A DNA stretch of 64,000 bases from Candidatus Sedimenticola endophacoides (GTDB lineage Bacteria; Pseudomonadota; Gammaproteobacteria; Chromatiales; Chromatiaceae), in NCBI GenBank assembly GCA_003062205.1, contig PQCP01000104.1:1-64000 (forward strand), in the 5' to 3' direction. Both the position numbers and the translations under genes were made by a program. The first letter of the stretch is position 1; each line of letters starts with the position of its first letter. Below, in pieces: positions 27,278-42,848 of the stretch. The notes under the pieces were generated by a model. The model was not told the DNA's origin, searched no databases, and saw only the letters and a list, made by a program, of their open reading frames with translations.

Positions 27278-29124
27278 ATGAGTGTTGAATCGCGCGGCGA
27301 TAGGAATAACAGGCGGACCGGCAGCGGTCGTTGGTTTGGCGGCGGGGCTGCGGCGGTGCGCCCGGTCGGGTTGCTTCTTCTCCTTCTGGTGTTTTCTCCG
27401 CAGGCCGTCATCGGCAGTTCGCTGAAGGATATCAGCTACGCCGCCCTGCCCGGCAACGGGGTGCAGATCACCCTCACGGCGGATGGGCCGGTGGGGGAGC
27501 CGGCCTCCTTCGCGACCGACAATCCCGCACGATTGGCGATCGATTTCGCCGGTGTGAGCAGCAGTCTGGCCCAGAAGGGTGTGGCCGTGGGCGTCGGCGC
27601 GGTACGCAGTGTGCATGCGGTGGAGGCTGGTGGGCGGACCCGGGTTGTGGTGAATCTGGTCAGTCCGGTCGGATATACCATCGATGTCCAAGAGTGTCGC
27701 TACCTCGTGAAAGATTTTGGGACATCCCAGTCCCCAAAATCTTTCACGAGGTAGCGACACTCTTGTTCCGTCCCCTGACCGAGGACGAGAAGGAGGCGAT
27801 CGAACGCAAGAAGGAGACCTTTACAGGGGAGCGTCTGTCGCTGAACTTCCAGGACATCGAGGTGCGGGCGGTGCTGCAGCTGCTGGCCGATTTCACAGGC
27901 CAGAACCTGGTTACTTCGGATACGGTAACGGGGCGCATTACTCTGCGCCTGAAGAATGTGCCCTGGGATCAGGCCCTGGATATTATCATGAAGACCCGGG
28001 GACTGGCGATGCGCCAGAACGGCAATGTGATGCTGATCGCGCCCACCGAGGAGATTGCGGCGCGGGAGAAGCTAGAGCTGGAGTCCCAGCAGCAGATTGA
28101 GGAGCTGGCTCCCCTCTACTCCGAGTACATCCAGCTCAATTACGCCAAGGCGGCCGACATCCAGACCCTGTTGAAGAGCGAGGATAATCAACTGCTTACC
28201 CCGGAGCGTGGCAACGTGACGGTGGATGAGCGCACCAACACTCTGCTGGTGCGTGATACCGCGGCCAAGCTGGAGGATATCCGGCGCCTGGTTGCCCGGC
28301 TCGACATCCCGGTGCGCCAGGTGCTGATCGAGTCCCGGGTGGTGATCGCCAGTGACACCTTCGCCAAGGATATCGGAGTGCGTTTCGGCGCCACCAAGCG
28401 CTCGGAACTGGACAATCATTTCCTGGACATCGGTGGTGCCAAGCCGGGCTATCTGAATGGCACCTCGGGAATCGCCGACACGAGCTTCGTGGTGGCCGGG
28501 GACGACGAGGCGGAAACCGCGGAGGCGTTGATGGTGAATCTCCCCCAGACCCTTTCAGGCGCCCGCGGGGGGGGTATCAACTTCATTCTTGGTAAGGTCG
28601 GCTCCTATCTGCTCCAGCTTGAGCTCTCGGCCATGCAGCAGGAGGGTAAGGGTGAGGTGATCTCCAGCCCCCGGGTGATTACCGCGAACCAGAGCAAGGC
28701 GGTGATCAAGCAGGGTATCGAAATCCCCTATCAGGAGGCATCCTCCAGCGGCGCTACCAGCGTGGCGTTCAAGGAGGCGGTGCTGAAGCTGGAGGTGACC
28801 CCGCAGATCACCCCTGACGACAGTGTCATCCTCGATCTGGAGATCCAGAAAGACGAGGCCGATTTCACCCGCTCCGTGCTCGGCGTACCGCCGGTCAACA
28901 CCCAGTCGGTGGAGACCTCGGTGCTGGTCGAGAACGGCGAGACGGTGGTCCTTGGCGGGGTGTTCGAGCGTACCGACCAGACTAACACTGAACGGGTTCC
29001 GTTCTTCGGCGACCTCCCCTATGTCGGTTTCCTGTTCAAGCAGGAGCTGCGGAGGGACGAGAACAGCGAACTGCTGATCTTCGTCACGCCCAAGATCCTG
29101 AAGGCGGGGCTGGGGCTGCGCTAG
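27278..29124 (+). pseudogene. pilQ: Type IV pilus secretin PilQ, disrupted by a 77-bp palindrome
   Basis: The N-terminal part (27278-27688) has a signal peptide and one AMIN domain up to SPVGYTIDV. The C-terminal part (27766-29124) begins FRPLTEDEKEA and continues through the STN/N0 domain (LSLNFQDIEVRAVLQLLADF), N1 and the secretin barrel (VPFFGDLPYVGFLFK). Between them lies the repeat at 27689-27765. It shifts the frame by two and brings a TAG at 27752-27754. Removing exactly the 77 bases rejoins the frame, but the product would be about 590 residues, some 120 fewer than typical PilQ, lacking the second AMIN region. So the insertion came with a deletion, or the assembly collapsed a repeat here. 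As given, no full secretin can be made. Confidence 0.85.
27689..27765. repeat. 77-bp palindromic derivative of the 300-bp repeat
   Basis: The first 53 bases equal the CAAGAG end of the 300-bp repeat; from CCCAAAATC onward the sequence returns along the inverted CAAGAG end. The result is a perfect inverted repeat with 33-base arms and an 11-base centre. It has CAAGAG ends on both sides and no visible target duplication. It could be an inverted-end product formed across the short CCCAAAATC homology. Confidence 0.9.
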
Positions 29125-29146
29125 CCCGGAGCCGAAAGCGACTGCA

Positions 29147-29184
29147 GGGGCCTGTCGCCGGTGGTGACAGGCCCCTTGTTTTTT
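29147..29184 (+). terminator. Rho-independent terminator after pilQ
   Basis: GGGGCCTGTC (29147-29156) pairs with GACAGGCCCC (29166-29175), a perfect 10-bp stem with a 9-base loop, followed by TTGTTTTTT. It lies 23 bases past the pilQ stop and closes the pil operon. Confidence 0.93.
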
Positions 29185-29475
29185 GCGCCCAGAGGCCCTG
29201 TAGTACGCTGGTATGAGTCGCGCCACGGGAACCATGGCGCCGACGCGGACGGACTTGGCGGTTTGCGCCATCACCGACGGAGAGGTCGGGTTGCGTAGCC
29301 AGGGCACTTCAAAAGCCGGATAATGCCGTGTGTAATCCGGTGAAGGCCGAAGACAGGCGCTGCTTCAATGCGCGTGAACAGTCCGTGGCGGCGAGGCATG
29401 CGAGCTGGGGACAATGACGGGCCAGCCACGCAAACCCGGCACAGGGCGACCCGAAATGGAGAGGGCACGGCCGTC
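29185..29475. other. Region between pil terminator and aroK
   Basis: About 290 bases with no credible gene. An in-frame extension of aroK upstream from 29368 exists but lacks family-like sequence. The aroK promoter should lie here; I could not identify one by eye. Confidence 0.5.
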
Positions 29476-29994
29476 ATGGCGCGCAATAAGAACATATTTC
29501 TGATCGGTCCCATGGGGGCGGGCAAGACCACCATTGGTCGCCAGCTGGCCGCTGTGTTGGGGCTGGGCTTCCATGACAGTGATCGGGAGATCCAGCGTCG
29601 TACCGGGGTCGATATACCCACCATCTTCGATTTTGAAGGGGAGGTGGGTTTTCGTCGGCGCGAGCGTGAGGTCATCGACCAGTTGACCCAGGCCGATGGT
29701 CTGGTGTTGGCGACCGGAGGTGGTGCGGTCGCCGACGCCGCCAACCGCGGCTGCCTCGCGGCCCGTGGCACGGTGGTCTATCTCCACTGTACGCCGGAGC
29801 AGCAGTACCAGCGTACCGCCCGTGATCGCAGTCGTCCGCTGCTGCGTACCGAAGATCCGCTGGCGCGGCTGCGGGAGCTGATGGCCGAACGGGAGCCGCT
29901 GTATCGGGAGCTGGCCGACGTTGTGGTGAGTACTGAACGGAGGAGCCTGAGGTCGGTGGTGGGCGAGATCGTTCGCCGGCTGGAAGGCGCATGA
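29476..29994 (+). CDS. aroK: Shikimate kinase
   Basis: A 172-residue kinase phosphorylating shikimate with ATP in chorismate synthesis. The P-loop is [11 protein letters not shown], shikimate-binding residues lie in [11 protein letters not shown] and the GGGAV motif, and the lid is DRSRPLL. The ATG at 29476 begins the conserved N-terminus [12 protein letters not shown] and gives the usual length. It is followed after 57 bases by aroB, the usual order. Confidence 0.96.
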   Translation: MARNKNIFLIGPMGAGKTTIGRQLAAVLGLGFHDSDREIQRRTGVDIPTIFDFEGEVGFRRREREVIDQLTQADGLVLATGGGAVADAANRGCLAARGTVVYLHCTPEQQYQRTARDRSRPLLRTEDPLARLRELMAEREPLYRELADVVVSTERRSLRSVVGEIVRRLEGA

Positions 29995-30051
29995 TTTGAC
30001 ATGCCCGGCGTACGTTTGCGCGGCGGGCCACAGTTTGATGATGAAGGGTTG

Positions 30052-31158
30052 ATGATGAATGCAGTGACCAAAACCTTGACTGTCGACCTTGGTGAGCGCA
30101 GCTACCCGATCTATATCGGGCCGGGCCTGCTGGGTGACCCCCGGATCTACCGGGAGCATATCCCGGGGCGTCAGGTGATGGTGGTGACCAACGAGACGGT
30201 GGCGCCGCTCTATCTGGAACGGGTGTGCGCGGCCCTGGGCGGGTATCAACTCGCCCGGGTGATCCTTCCGGACGGCGAGCGCTACAAGAGCCTGGAGATA
30301 TGGCAGCGGATCATCACCGCTCTGCTCGAAGCGCGGTTCGATCGCCAGTGCACGGTGCTGGCCCTGGGGGGCGGAGTGGTCGGTGACATGGCCGGGTTCG
30401 CTGCCGCCAGCTACCAGCGCGGGGTCAACTTTGTGCAGGTGCCGACCACCTTGCTGTCTCAGGTGGACTCCTCGGTGGGCGGCAAGACCGGGGTCAACCA
30501 CCCGCTCGGCAAGAACATGATCGGCGCCTTCTATCAGCCCCGTTGCGTAATCGCCGACACTGCGAGTCTAGACACCCTCGATGACCGGCAGCTGTCGGCG
30601 GGCCTCGCCGAGGTGATCAAGTACGGGTTGATCGACGACCTGCCCTTTTTCGAGTGGCTGGAACGGAACATGGAGCCGCTGCTGGCGCGCGAGGCCGATG
30701 CCTTGAGCCATGCCATCGAACGCTCATGCCTCGACAAGGCACGGGTGGTCGCCGCCGACGAGCTGGAGTCGGGACGACGCGCACTGCTCAATCTGGGCCA
30801 CACCTTCGGACATGCCATCGAGACCGGCATGGGCTATGGCGAGTGGCTGCATGGGGAGGCGGTGGCGGTTGGCATGTGCATGGCCGCGGATCTGTCGCGG
30901 CGCCTGGGGTGGTTCGACATGGACGCCCAGGCGCGGGTGGTCGACCTGGTGGCCCGAGCCCGTTTGCCGGTGGCTCCTCCGCCAGATCTGGATGGGGCAC
31001 GGCTGCTGGAGCTGATGGCGGTTGACAAAAAGGTACAGCAGGGGCGCATGCGGCTGGTCCTGATGCAGGGGATGGGGCACTCCCTGGTGACGGATCAGTT
31101 TGATTCGGGCCTGCTGCGCGCGACCCTGAGCGGGTATGGAAGAAATGACGTCTGTTGA
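30052..31158 (+). CDS. aroB: 3-dehydroquinate synthase
   Basis: A 368-residue NAD- and metal-dependent enzyme making 3-dehydroquinate from DAHP. Seen: [45 protein letters not shown] and the metal-binding [11 protein letters not shown] with HGEAVAVGM. Start at 30052 (ATGATG, with a GAAGGG ribosome site); 30055 is equally possible. The 3' end overlaps the next gene by 23 bases. Confidence 0.96.
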   Translation: MMNAVTKTLTVDLGERSYPIYIGPGLLGDPRIYREHIPGRQVMVVTNETVAPLYLERVCAALGGYQLARVILPDGERYKSLEIWQRIITALLEARFDRQCTVLALGGGVVGDMAGFAAASYQRGVNFVQVPTTLLSQVDSSVGGKTGVNHPLGKNMIGAFYQPRCVIADTASLDTLDDRQLSAGLAEVIKYGLIDDLPFFEWLERNMEPLLAREADALSHAIERSCLDKARVVAADELESGRRALLNLGHTFGHAIETGMGYGEWLHGEAVAVGMCMAADLSRRLGWFDMDAQARVVDLVARARLPVAPPPDLDGARLLELMAVDKKVQQGRMRLVLMQGMGHSLVTDQFDSGLLRATLSGYGRNDVC

Positions 31159-32800
31159 TCACCACATGGGGGACTCCGCTCCAGAGGATGAGGGTTTCAG
31201 CTATCCGGAGTTCGAACAGCAGGTGGAGCTGCTTCGCTACCTGATCGACAACGGCGACCGGATTGCTCTGGTACGGGGCAAGGCCGGTGCGGGCAAGAGC
31301 ACGCTGGCCCGACGGGTGGCCGGATTGGAGCCGCCAGGGTGGGTGCTGTGCGGGATCGAGGGAAACCCGATGCTGCAAGCGGAGCAGCTGTTCGAACAGC
31401 TGGGCCGGGGGTTCGCCACTGCAATGGGGGTGGGCGATCCGCTGGAGACATTGCGCCAGCGCCTCGACCGTTTGCGGCAGGAGGGGGGGCGCCCCGTGGT
31501 GCTGGTGGATGATGCTCACCTGCTGCCTGTGGAGACGCTGGTCGGTCTGTTTCGTATGTCTGCGCTGCAGATCAAGGGGCGGCCATTGGTGAATATCGCC
31601 CTGTTCGCCAGCGCGGAGATCGATGCCCAGCTGGGTGCGCCGCAGATGCAGACACTTGCTCCCCAAACCATTCAGACCATCGAGCTGCAACCGATGACGT
31701 CCGACCAGACGGTCTCATATATAAAGCACCTGCTGCGGGCCAGGAGCCGAGTTCAGGAGGATGTCGGCCTGAGCCAGTCGCGCCTGGAGCGGATCTATCG
31801 CGAGAGCGGGGGGGTGCCTGGGGCGGTCAGAGACTGTCTTGATCAGCTGCTGGAACAGTGTGTCGAGGCGGATAGCGCGGAGGAGGATCCGGAGGAGCAT
31901 CGCTCCCTGCTTTTCGATTTGCCGCTGCCTGCGATTGTGGGGGTGGTGGTGATTGTGGTGATGTTGCTGCTCACCCTGGTGTTTGAAGACCAGATCAATG
32001 CCCTGTTCGCGGATACGGATGCGCGGGAGGATGGGGGTGTCCGTGTGATCGAGGCGCCTGAACAGGTGGTACCGCTGGCCCTGCCCGGTGAGCCGCAAGA
32101 TCCGGATCCAGCGGGCGATGTGGGGGTGGTGGAGGAGCCCGAACCGGTGATGGCACTCCCGCAGCGGGTGGCGGTTCCCGGGTTGGCGCAAGGCGGTGAA
32201 CCACCCGCAGGGGCACCGATGGCTGGTAAGACTGCCGTCGTTGAGGCGGTGGCGCCATCCCGGGCGGAGACTCCGGATGAAGCCGCAGGTGCGGAGACGG
32301 TGGTGCCTGCCGCCACGCCGATGCGACCGCAGTCCGATCCTTTGGGGCAGCGGCAGAAACAATCTGAGGCAGAGTCGCTCGTGAATGAACCCGCCGCGAA
32401 CAAGCCACCGCGGAAGTCCCCCACGGTGACCAGTGAGCGGGTGGAGGCGGCGGCGCCGTCCGGGGCGCCGGTGGTGAATGCCACCGGGGGTGCGGCGCCC
32501 ACGCCGCGTGACGAGGCCTGGCTGCTGTCCCGCCCCGCGGGCGCCTATACCCTGCAGCTGATCGGTGTCAGCAACCGCCTATCGGCTGAGAATTTCATCG
32601 ATCTGCACCGTCTGCGCGGAGAGGCCCTGGTGTTGCCGCTGACGGTCAAGGGGCGCCCCTGGTACGCGGTGCTGCTCGGCAGCTACCCCACGCGCCAGGC
32701 GGCCCTGGCGGCCCAGGGGAAGCTTCCGGCCGCGTTGCGCGGCGCCGGAGTCTGGCCGCGCCCCATCGATTCGCTGCGCCAGGCGCGCGCCGATCGCTGA
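31136..32800 (+). CDS. DamX-like AAA-SPOR cell-division protein
   Basis: A 554-residue protein: AAA-type ATPase domain with Walker [10 protein letters not shown] (48-56) and Walker B VVLVDDAH (near 122), one membrane helix (about 265-285), a long Pro/Ala/Glu linker (290-460), and a C-terminal SPOR domain (from about 465, [11 protein letters not shown]). SPOR domains bind glycan-strand regions lacking stem peptides at the division septum. Many gammaproteobacteria have DamX after aroKB; E. coli DamX keeps only a short cytoplasmic part, while here the complete ATPase domain is present. Overlaps aroB by 23 bases, suggesting coupling. Confidence 0.88.
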   Translation: MEEMTSVDHHMGDSAPEDEGFSYPEFEQQVELLRYLIDNGDRIALVRGKAGAGKSTLARRVAGLEPPGWVLCGIEGNPMLQAEQLFEQLGRGFATAMGVGDPLETLRQRLDRLRQEGGRPVVLVDDAHLLPVETLVGLFRMSALQIKGRPLVNIALFASAEIDAQLGAPQMQTLAPQTIQTIELQPMTSDQTVSYIKHLLRARSRVQEDVGLSQSRLERIYRESGGVPGAVRDCLDQLLEQCVEADSAEEDPEEHRSLLFDLPLPAIVGVVVIVVMLLLTLVFEDQINALFADTDAREDGGVRVIEAPEQVVPLALPGEPQDPDPAGDVGVVEEPEPVMALPQRVAVPGLAQGGEPPAGAPMAGKTAVVEAVAPSRAETPDEAAGAETVVPAATPMRPQSDPLGQRQKQSEAESLVNEPAANKPPRKSPTVTSERVEAAAPSGAPVVNATGGAAPTPRDEAWLLSRPAGAYTLQLIGVSNRLSAENFIDLHRLRGEALVLPLTVKGRPWYAVLLGSYPTRQAALAAQGKLPAALRGAGVWPRPIDSLRQARADR

Positions 32801-33027
32801 GGTGGCTGCGGGGTCTCCAGGCCACCGAATTGGCGCGCGGGCTTGGGGCTTCAGTGAATTGCCCGGTTTGGCACGGAGGCCGTGCATCGGGTTCCTGTCC
32901 GCTTCCGGCACGGGCGCTGCCCGACCCGGTTTGGTAAGGGGCGGCCGCTCGGTCTGAGCCATCCGGTTCGACACGGGTGGAGCCCGGCTGCGTGGGCAAC
33001 ACTTCTATCCCCCGGCCGGGTCATGCC

Positions 33028-33042
33028 GAAATCCCGGATTTC
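33028..33042. promoter_or_regulatory. Palindrome GAAATCC-C-GGATTTC
   Basis: A perfect 7-base inverted pair around one central base, about 200 bases before the gltB ATG. It has the shape of a regulator operator; no regulator is assigned. Confidence 0.35.
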
Positions 33043-33061
33043 CCTGGGTGGCGGCGGCTGA

Positions 33062-33091
33062 ATACTGGCCTGAAACGGCTTTCTCCAGTAT
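33062..33091. promoter_or_regulatory. Inverted repeat ATACTGG-N16-CCAGTAT
   Basis: Perfect 7-base arms (33062-33068 and 33085-33091) separated by 16 bases, ending in a TATCCT that could be a -10 box (33089-33094). About 150 bases before gltB. It may be a nitrogen- or redox-responsive operator, but this is untested. Confidence 0.35.
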
Positions 33092-33239
33092 CCTACGCGG
33101 TTCTGTTCGCCCGACTCCGCCTGGACCAGCGCGGAGCGGCGGCATCCATTGTCCCGGGCCCTCCGGGGCGTGTCCGAAATAGACAAGCTGGGCGGGGGTG
33201 GGTGTTCCACCGCTGTCCCAGAGTGAGACGAGGTTTGCG

Positions 33240-37880
<4,641 letters not shown>

Positions 37881-37882
37881 TC

Positions 37883-39337
<1,455 letters not shown>

Positions 39338-39411
39338 AGCGCCAGGGCGTCGTCCGGCGGCATGGATATTGGCATAGCCGCAACTGATTTAAAGCATTAC
39401 TGGGGGGAACT

Positions 39412-40479
39412 GTGGCTGAATTGAAGAACGACCGTTTTCTGCGCGCCATGCTGCGCCAACCCGTGGACATGACGCCGGTGTGGATGATGCGCCAGGCGGG
39501 GCGCTATCTGCCCGAGTACCGCGCCACCCGCGCCAAGGCCGGCAGCTTTATGGACCTGTGCAAAAACCCCGAGTTGGCCTGCGAGGTGACCATCCAGCCC
39601 CTGGACCGTTTCCCTCTGGACGCGGCGATCCTGTTCTCGGACATCCTCACCATCCCCGACGCCATGGGCCTCGGGCTCTATTTCACCGAGGGCGAGGGGC
39701 CGCGTTTCGAACGGCCGTTGCGCGACCGGGCGGCGGTGGACGCCATCGGGGTGCCCGATCCCGAGGGCGAGCTGCGCTACGTGATGGACGCGGTACGCAC
39801 CATTCGCCACGAACTCGACGGCCGGGTGCCGCTGATCGGTTTTTCCGGCAGTCCCTGGACTCTGGCCACCTACATGGTGGAGGGCGGCGGCACCAAGAAC
39901 TTCGCCCAGGTCAAGGGGATGATGTTCGACCAGCCGGCACTGATGCACGACCTGCTGGGCAAGGTCGCCGACGCGGTCACCGCCTACCTCAACGCCCAGA
40001 TCGCCGCCGGTGCCCAGGCGGCGATGATCTTCGACACCTGGGGCGGGGTACTCAGTCCGCGCGATTATCAGACGTTCTCCCTCGACTACATGTCGCGCAT
40101 CGTCTCCGGCCTGACCCGTGAGAGCGAGGGTCGGCGGGTGCCGGTGATCCTGTTCACCAAGAACGGCGGGCAGTGGCTGGAGCGGATGGCCGATAGCGGC
40201 TGCGACGCCCTGGGGGTCGACTGGACCACCGATCTGGCCGACGCCCGCGCCCGGGTGCGCGACCGGGTGGCCCTGCAGGGCAACATCGACCCCTGCATCC
40301 TCTACGCCGCCCCGGAGCGTATCCGCGAGGAGGTGGCGCGGGTGCTGGCCAGTTACGGCCAGGGGCCGGGGCATGTCTTCAATCTGGGCCACGGCATCCA
40401 TCCCAACGTCAATCCGGAGCACGCCGCCGCCCTGGTGGAGGCGGTGCACGAGCTGAGCCGCCCCTACCACCAGGGTTGA
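39412..40479 (+). CDS. hemE: Uroporphyrinogen decarboxylase
   Basis: A 355-residue enzyme converting uroporphyrinogen III to coproporphyrinogen III in heme synthesis. Signatures [28 protein letters not shown] and [16 protein letters not shown] are intact, and [12 protein letters not shown] lies near the end. A GTG start with a GGGGGG ribosome site is used. 74 bases after gltD. Confidence 0.96.
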   Translation: MAELKNDRFLRAMLRQPVDMTPVWMMRQAGRYLPEYRATRAKAGSFMDLCKNPELACEVTIQPLDRFPLDAAILFSDILTIPDAMGLGLYFTEGEGPRFERPLRDRAAVDAIGVPDPEGELRYVMDAVRTIRHELDGRVPLIGFSGSPWTLATYMVEGGGTKNFAQVKGMMFDQPALMHDLLGKVADAVTAYLNAQIAAGAQAAMIFDTWGGVLSPRDYQTFSLDYMSRIVSGLTRESEGRRVPVILFTKNGGQWLERMADSGCDALGVDWTTDLADARARVRDRVALQGNIDPCILYAAPERIREEVARVLASYGQGPGHVFNLGHGIHPNVNPEHAAALVEAVHELSRPYHQG

Positions 40480-40482
40480 CCG

Positions 40483-41352
40483 ATGCGGATCGCGCAGCTC
40501 GGCCTGGGCCTGATGGGGCTGCCCGTCGCCCTGCGCCTGCAACGGCAGGGCTTTGAGGTTGGAGGCTGGAACCGCGGTGCCGGGCGCATGGAGGCGGCGC
40601 GCCGGGCGGGCTTGGCGACCGATGCCGATCTCCCGGCCCTGGTGCGCGGCGCGGATACCCTGATCCTCACCCTCAGCGACTACCCGGCCATTCAGGCTGT
40701 GCTGTTCGCCCCCGGCCGGACCCTGGAGCTGGAGGGGCGGCTGATCCTGCAGATGGGCACCATCGGTCCCGCCGAGAGCCGGGCGCTGGCCGCGCGCTGC
40801 CGGGAGGCCGGTGCCGAGTACCTGGAGGCGCCGGTGCTGGGCAGCCTGCCCGAGGCCGAGGCGGGGACCCTGATCGTGATGGCAGGCGGCGGCGAGGCGG
40901 AATACGCCCGGGCCCTGCCCCTGCTGAGCGCCCTGGGGCGCGCCCCGGAACGGGTCGGCGGGGTGGGGCAGGCAGCCGCCCTGAAGCTCGCCATGAACCA
41001 GCTGATCGCCTCCCTGACCGCTGGCTTCTCCCTGAGCCTGGGACTGGTGCGGGCCGAGGGGCTGGATGTGGAGCGCTTCATGGTCCTGCTTCGCGCCAGC
41101 GCCCTCTACGCCCCCACCTACGACAAAAAACTAGGCAAGATGCTGGCCCACGACTATGCCAGCGCCAACTTCCCCCTCAAGCACCTGCTCAAGGATATGG
41201 CGCTGTTTCGCGGCGTCGCCGCCGCCGTGGGCATCGACGACACCCTTCCGGCGGCGCATGCCGCCCTGTTGCAGCGCGGCGCGGCGGCCGGCCTGGACGA
41301 TCTCGACTACTCGTCGCTCTACGAACTGATCAACCCGGCTCCCCCGGAATGA
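40483..41352 (+). CDS. NAD(P)-dependent beta-hydroxyacid dehydrogenase family protein
   Basis: A 289-residue member of the 3-hydroxyisobutyrate dehydrogenase family. N-terminal nucleotide motif GLGLMGLPVA, substrate region GTIGPAESRALA and EAPVLGSLPEAEAGTL, and catalytic Lys in AALKLAMNQ. Its substrate (3-hydroxyisobutyrate, tartronate semialdehyde, succinic semialdehyde or another) cannot be read from sequence. Starts three bases after hemE and overlaps the EamA gene by four bases. Confidence 0.88.
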   Translation: MRIAQLGLGLMGLPVALRLQRQGFEVGGWNRGAGRMEAARRAGLATDADLPALVRGADTLILTLSDYPAIQAVLFAPGRTLELEGRLILQMGTIGPAESRALAARCREAGAEYLEAPVLGSLPEAEAGTLIVMAGGGEAEYARALPLLSALGRAPERVGGVGQAAALKLAMNQLIASLTAGFSLSLGLVRAEGLDVERFMVLLRASALYAPTYDKKLGKMLAHDYASANFPLKHLLKDMALFRGVAAAVGIDDTLPAAHAALLQRGAAAGLDDLDYSSLYELINPAPPE

Positions 41353-42273
41353 ACGCCCGGGCGGCCGCTGCCGGGGAGGGGCGGGGCGAGCCCCGGGGTT
41401 TCGCCTACCTGCTGCTGGTGCTGGCGACCCTGTTCTGGTCCGGAAACTTCGTCCTCGGCCAGGCGATGAGCACCTCGATCCCCCCGCTGACCATGTCCTA
41501 CTGGCGCTGGCAGGTGGCGCTGCTCCTGCTGCTGCCGTTCGCCCTGGGGGGGGATGCGCCGGGAGTGGGGGCTGATCCGCGCCCACCTTCCGCGGCTGGC
41601 GCTGCTGGCGCTGCTCGGCGTGGCGCTGTTCAACACCTGCGTCTATATCGGCCTGCAGAGCACCACGGCGATCAACGCCCTGCTGATCAACTCCGCGATC
41701 CCGGTGTGGATCATGCTGCTGGCGATGAGCTTCATCCGCGAGCCGGTGACCGGGCGCAATCTGGCTGGGGTCCTGTTCTCCCTGTGCGGCGTGGTCTACC
41801 TGATCGTGCGTGGGGAGTTGGGCCTGCTGCTGCGCCTGGATCCCAACACCGGTGATCTGTGGATCCTGGCGGCCACCCTGGCGTGGGCCGTCTATTCACT
41901 GCTGCTGAGGCGCTGGAAACCGGCGGCACTGTCGCCGATCAGCTTCCTGACCTTCACCATGCTGGTCGGCGTGGCGTTGCTGGGGGCGCTCCACTGGTCG
42001 GGTGTCACCGGCGAGGCCCCGATCATCTGGGGGCGAGGCGAGCTGATCAGCATCGGCTACTTCGCCCTCTTCCCGTCGCTGGTCTCCTTTATCTGCTGGA
42101 ACGAGGGGGTGGTGCGGGTCGGTGCCCCCACCGCCGGTCACTTTATCCACCTGATGCCGCTGTTCGGCACGCTCTTGTCGGTCCTGCTGCTGGGGGAGCG
42201 GGTGCTGCCCTATCACCTGGTCGGGGCGGCGTTGATCGGGACCGGGATCCTGGTATCGCTGAAGCGCTCTTGA
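41349..42273 (+). pseudogene. EamA-family (DMT) transporter, frameshifted at a G8 tract
   Basis: The 5' frame (from 41349) gives AYLLLVLATLFWSGNFVLGQ and about 60 residues of a normal EamA protein, then loses sense. The remainder, from about 41554 to 42273 in the +1 frame, gives eight more helices with the second EamA repeat (GDLWILAATLAWAVYSLLLR). The shift coincides with eight G bases at 41546-41553. With seven Gs the whole region reads as one 307-residue, ten-helix protein. This could be a sequencing error, a recent mutation or slippage-based switching. It is an inner-membrane metabolite exporter/importer of unknown substrate. Confidence 0.85.
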
Positions 42274-42397
42274 GGGGCGTTCAGGGGGCCGGACGAGCGC
42301 CCGGAAAGGAAGACAATTCCCGCCCGCTTTCCGCTATTCTTTCTCATAGGGAGCAGGGGATTTTCGCGCTGGCGCATATCGCCGGGATGGTTGCGAA

Positions 42398-42514
42398 ATG
42401 GCGGAAAACACAGGGTGTGATTCGGCGCAGGCCGGGGACAGATACGATTTTCCCGATCACGACATCTCCAACGACGAACCCGTGCCCGCGCGGCGCGCGG
42501 GTTACCCGCGCTAA
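42398..42514 (+). other. Short reading frame ending in repeat C, possibly a truncated gene
   Basis: A 38-codon frame starts with ATG at 42398 and is ended by TAA at 42512-42514 inside repeat C. It is acidic, without a clear ribosome site or relatives I recognise. It may be the front of a gene cut by the repeat, or chance. A GC stem-loop CCCGCGC-GGC-GCGCGGG (42485-42501) lies at its end, directly beside the repeat. Confidence 0.2.
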
Positions 42515-42808
42515 CCGCCATGGAGAGCGAAGCGAAGGCGGTTAGTCCCCGATAGGCGTAGGCGCGGTTGTATGGCCGCAGTTACGACCGATAGGGAGTG
42601 ACGTAGGGCATACAAATAGCGCATCCGACACGCCGTAGAGTCATTGTGGTCATCATGACGGAGTTGCGCACGAGCAGCTTTGCTGCAATGTGCGGGACGG
42701 AGTCGTGATGAGCGCAGGACGGTCGGGGCAGTAACGGCTGTCGCGTTGGCGAGTCGATTTTGGGGACTGGGATGTCCCAAAATCTTTCACGAGGTAGCGA
42801 CACTCTTG
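42509..42808 (+). repeat. 300-bp repeat, full copy C
   Basis: Inverted relative to copies B and D and identical to them as far as read. It begins CGCTAACCGCC and ends CACTCTTG. It lies between the EamA gene and the lipoprotein gene; its CACTCTTG end is 40 bases before the lipoprotein ATG, the same distance as copy B to frdB. On this strand it contains a possible 11-codon frame (MESEAKAVSPR) inside the first hairpin. Confidence 0.93.
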
Positions 42809-42848
42809 TTATTTGTGCCTATTGAAAAAAAGGGCTGAGGGTCACAAC

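Larger units (their letters stand above)
32801..33239. other. Intergenic region upstream of gltB with inverted repeats
   Basis: About 440 bases without a credible gene between the DamX-like gene and gltB. Two inverted repeats are visible and given separately. A TGGCAC at 32870 followed by TGC resembles a sigma-54 site but the spacing is two bases too long. The gltBD promoter is expected here. Confidence 0.6.

Noticed and set aside
32866..32885. Sigma-54 promoter upstream of gltB
   Set aside because: TGGCAC is present but the downstream GC is two bases too far for the -24/-12 spacing.
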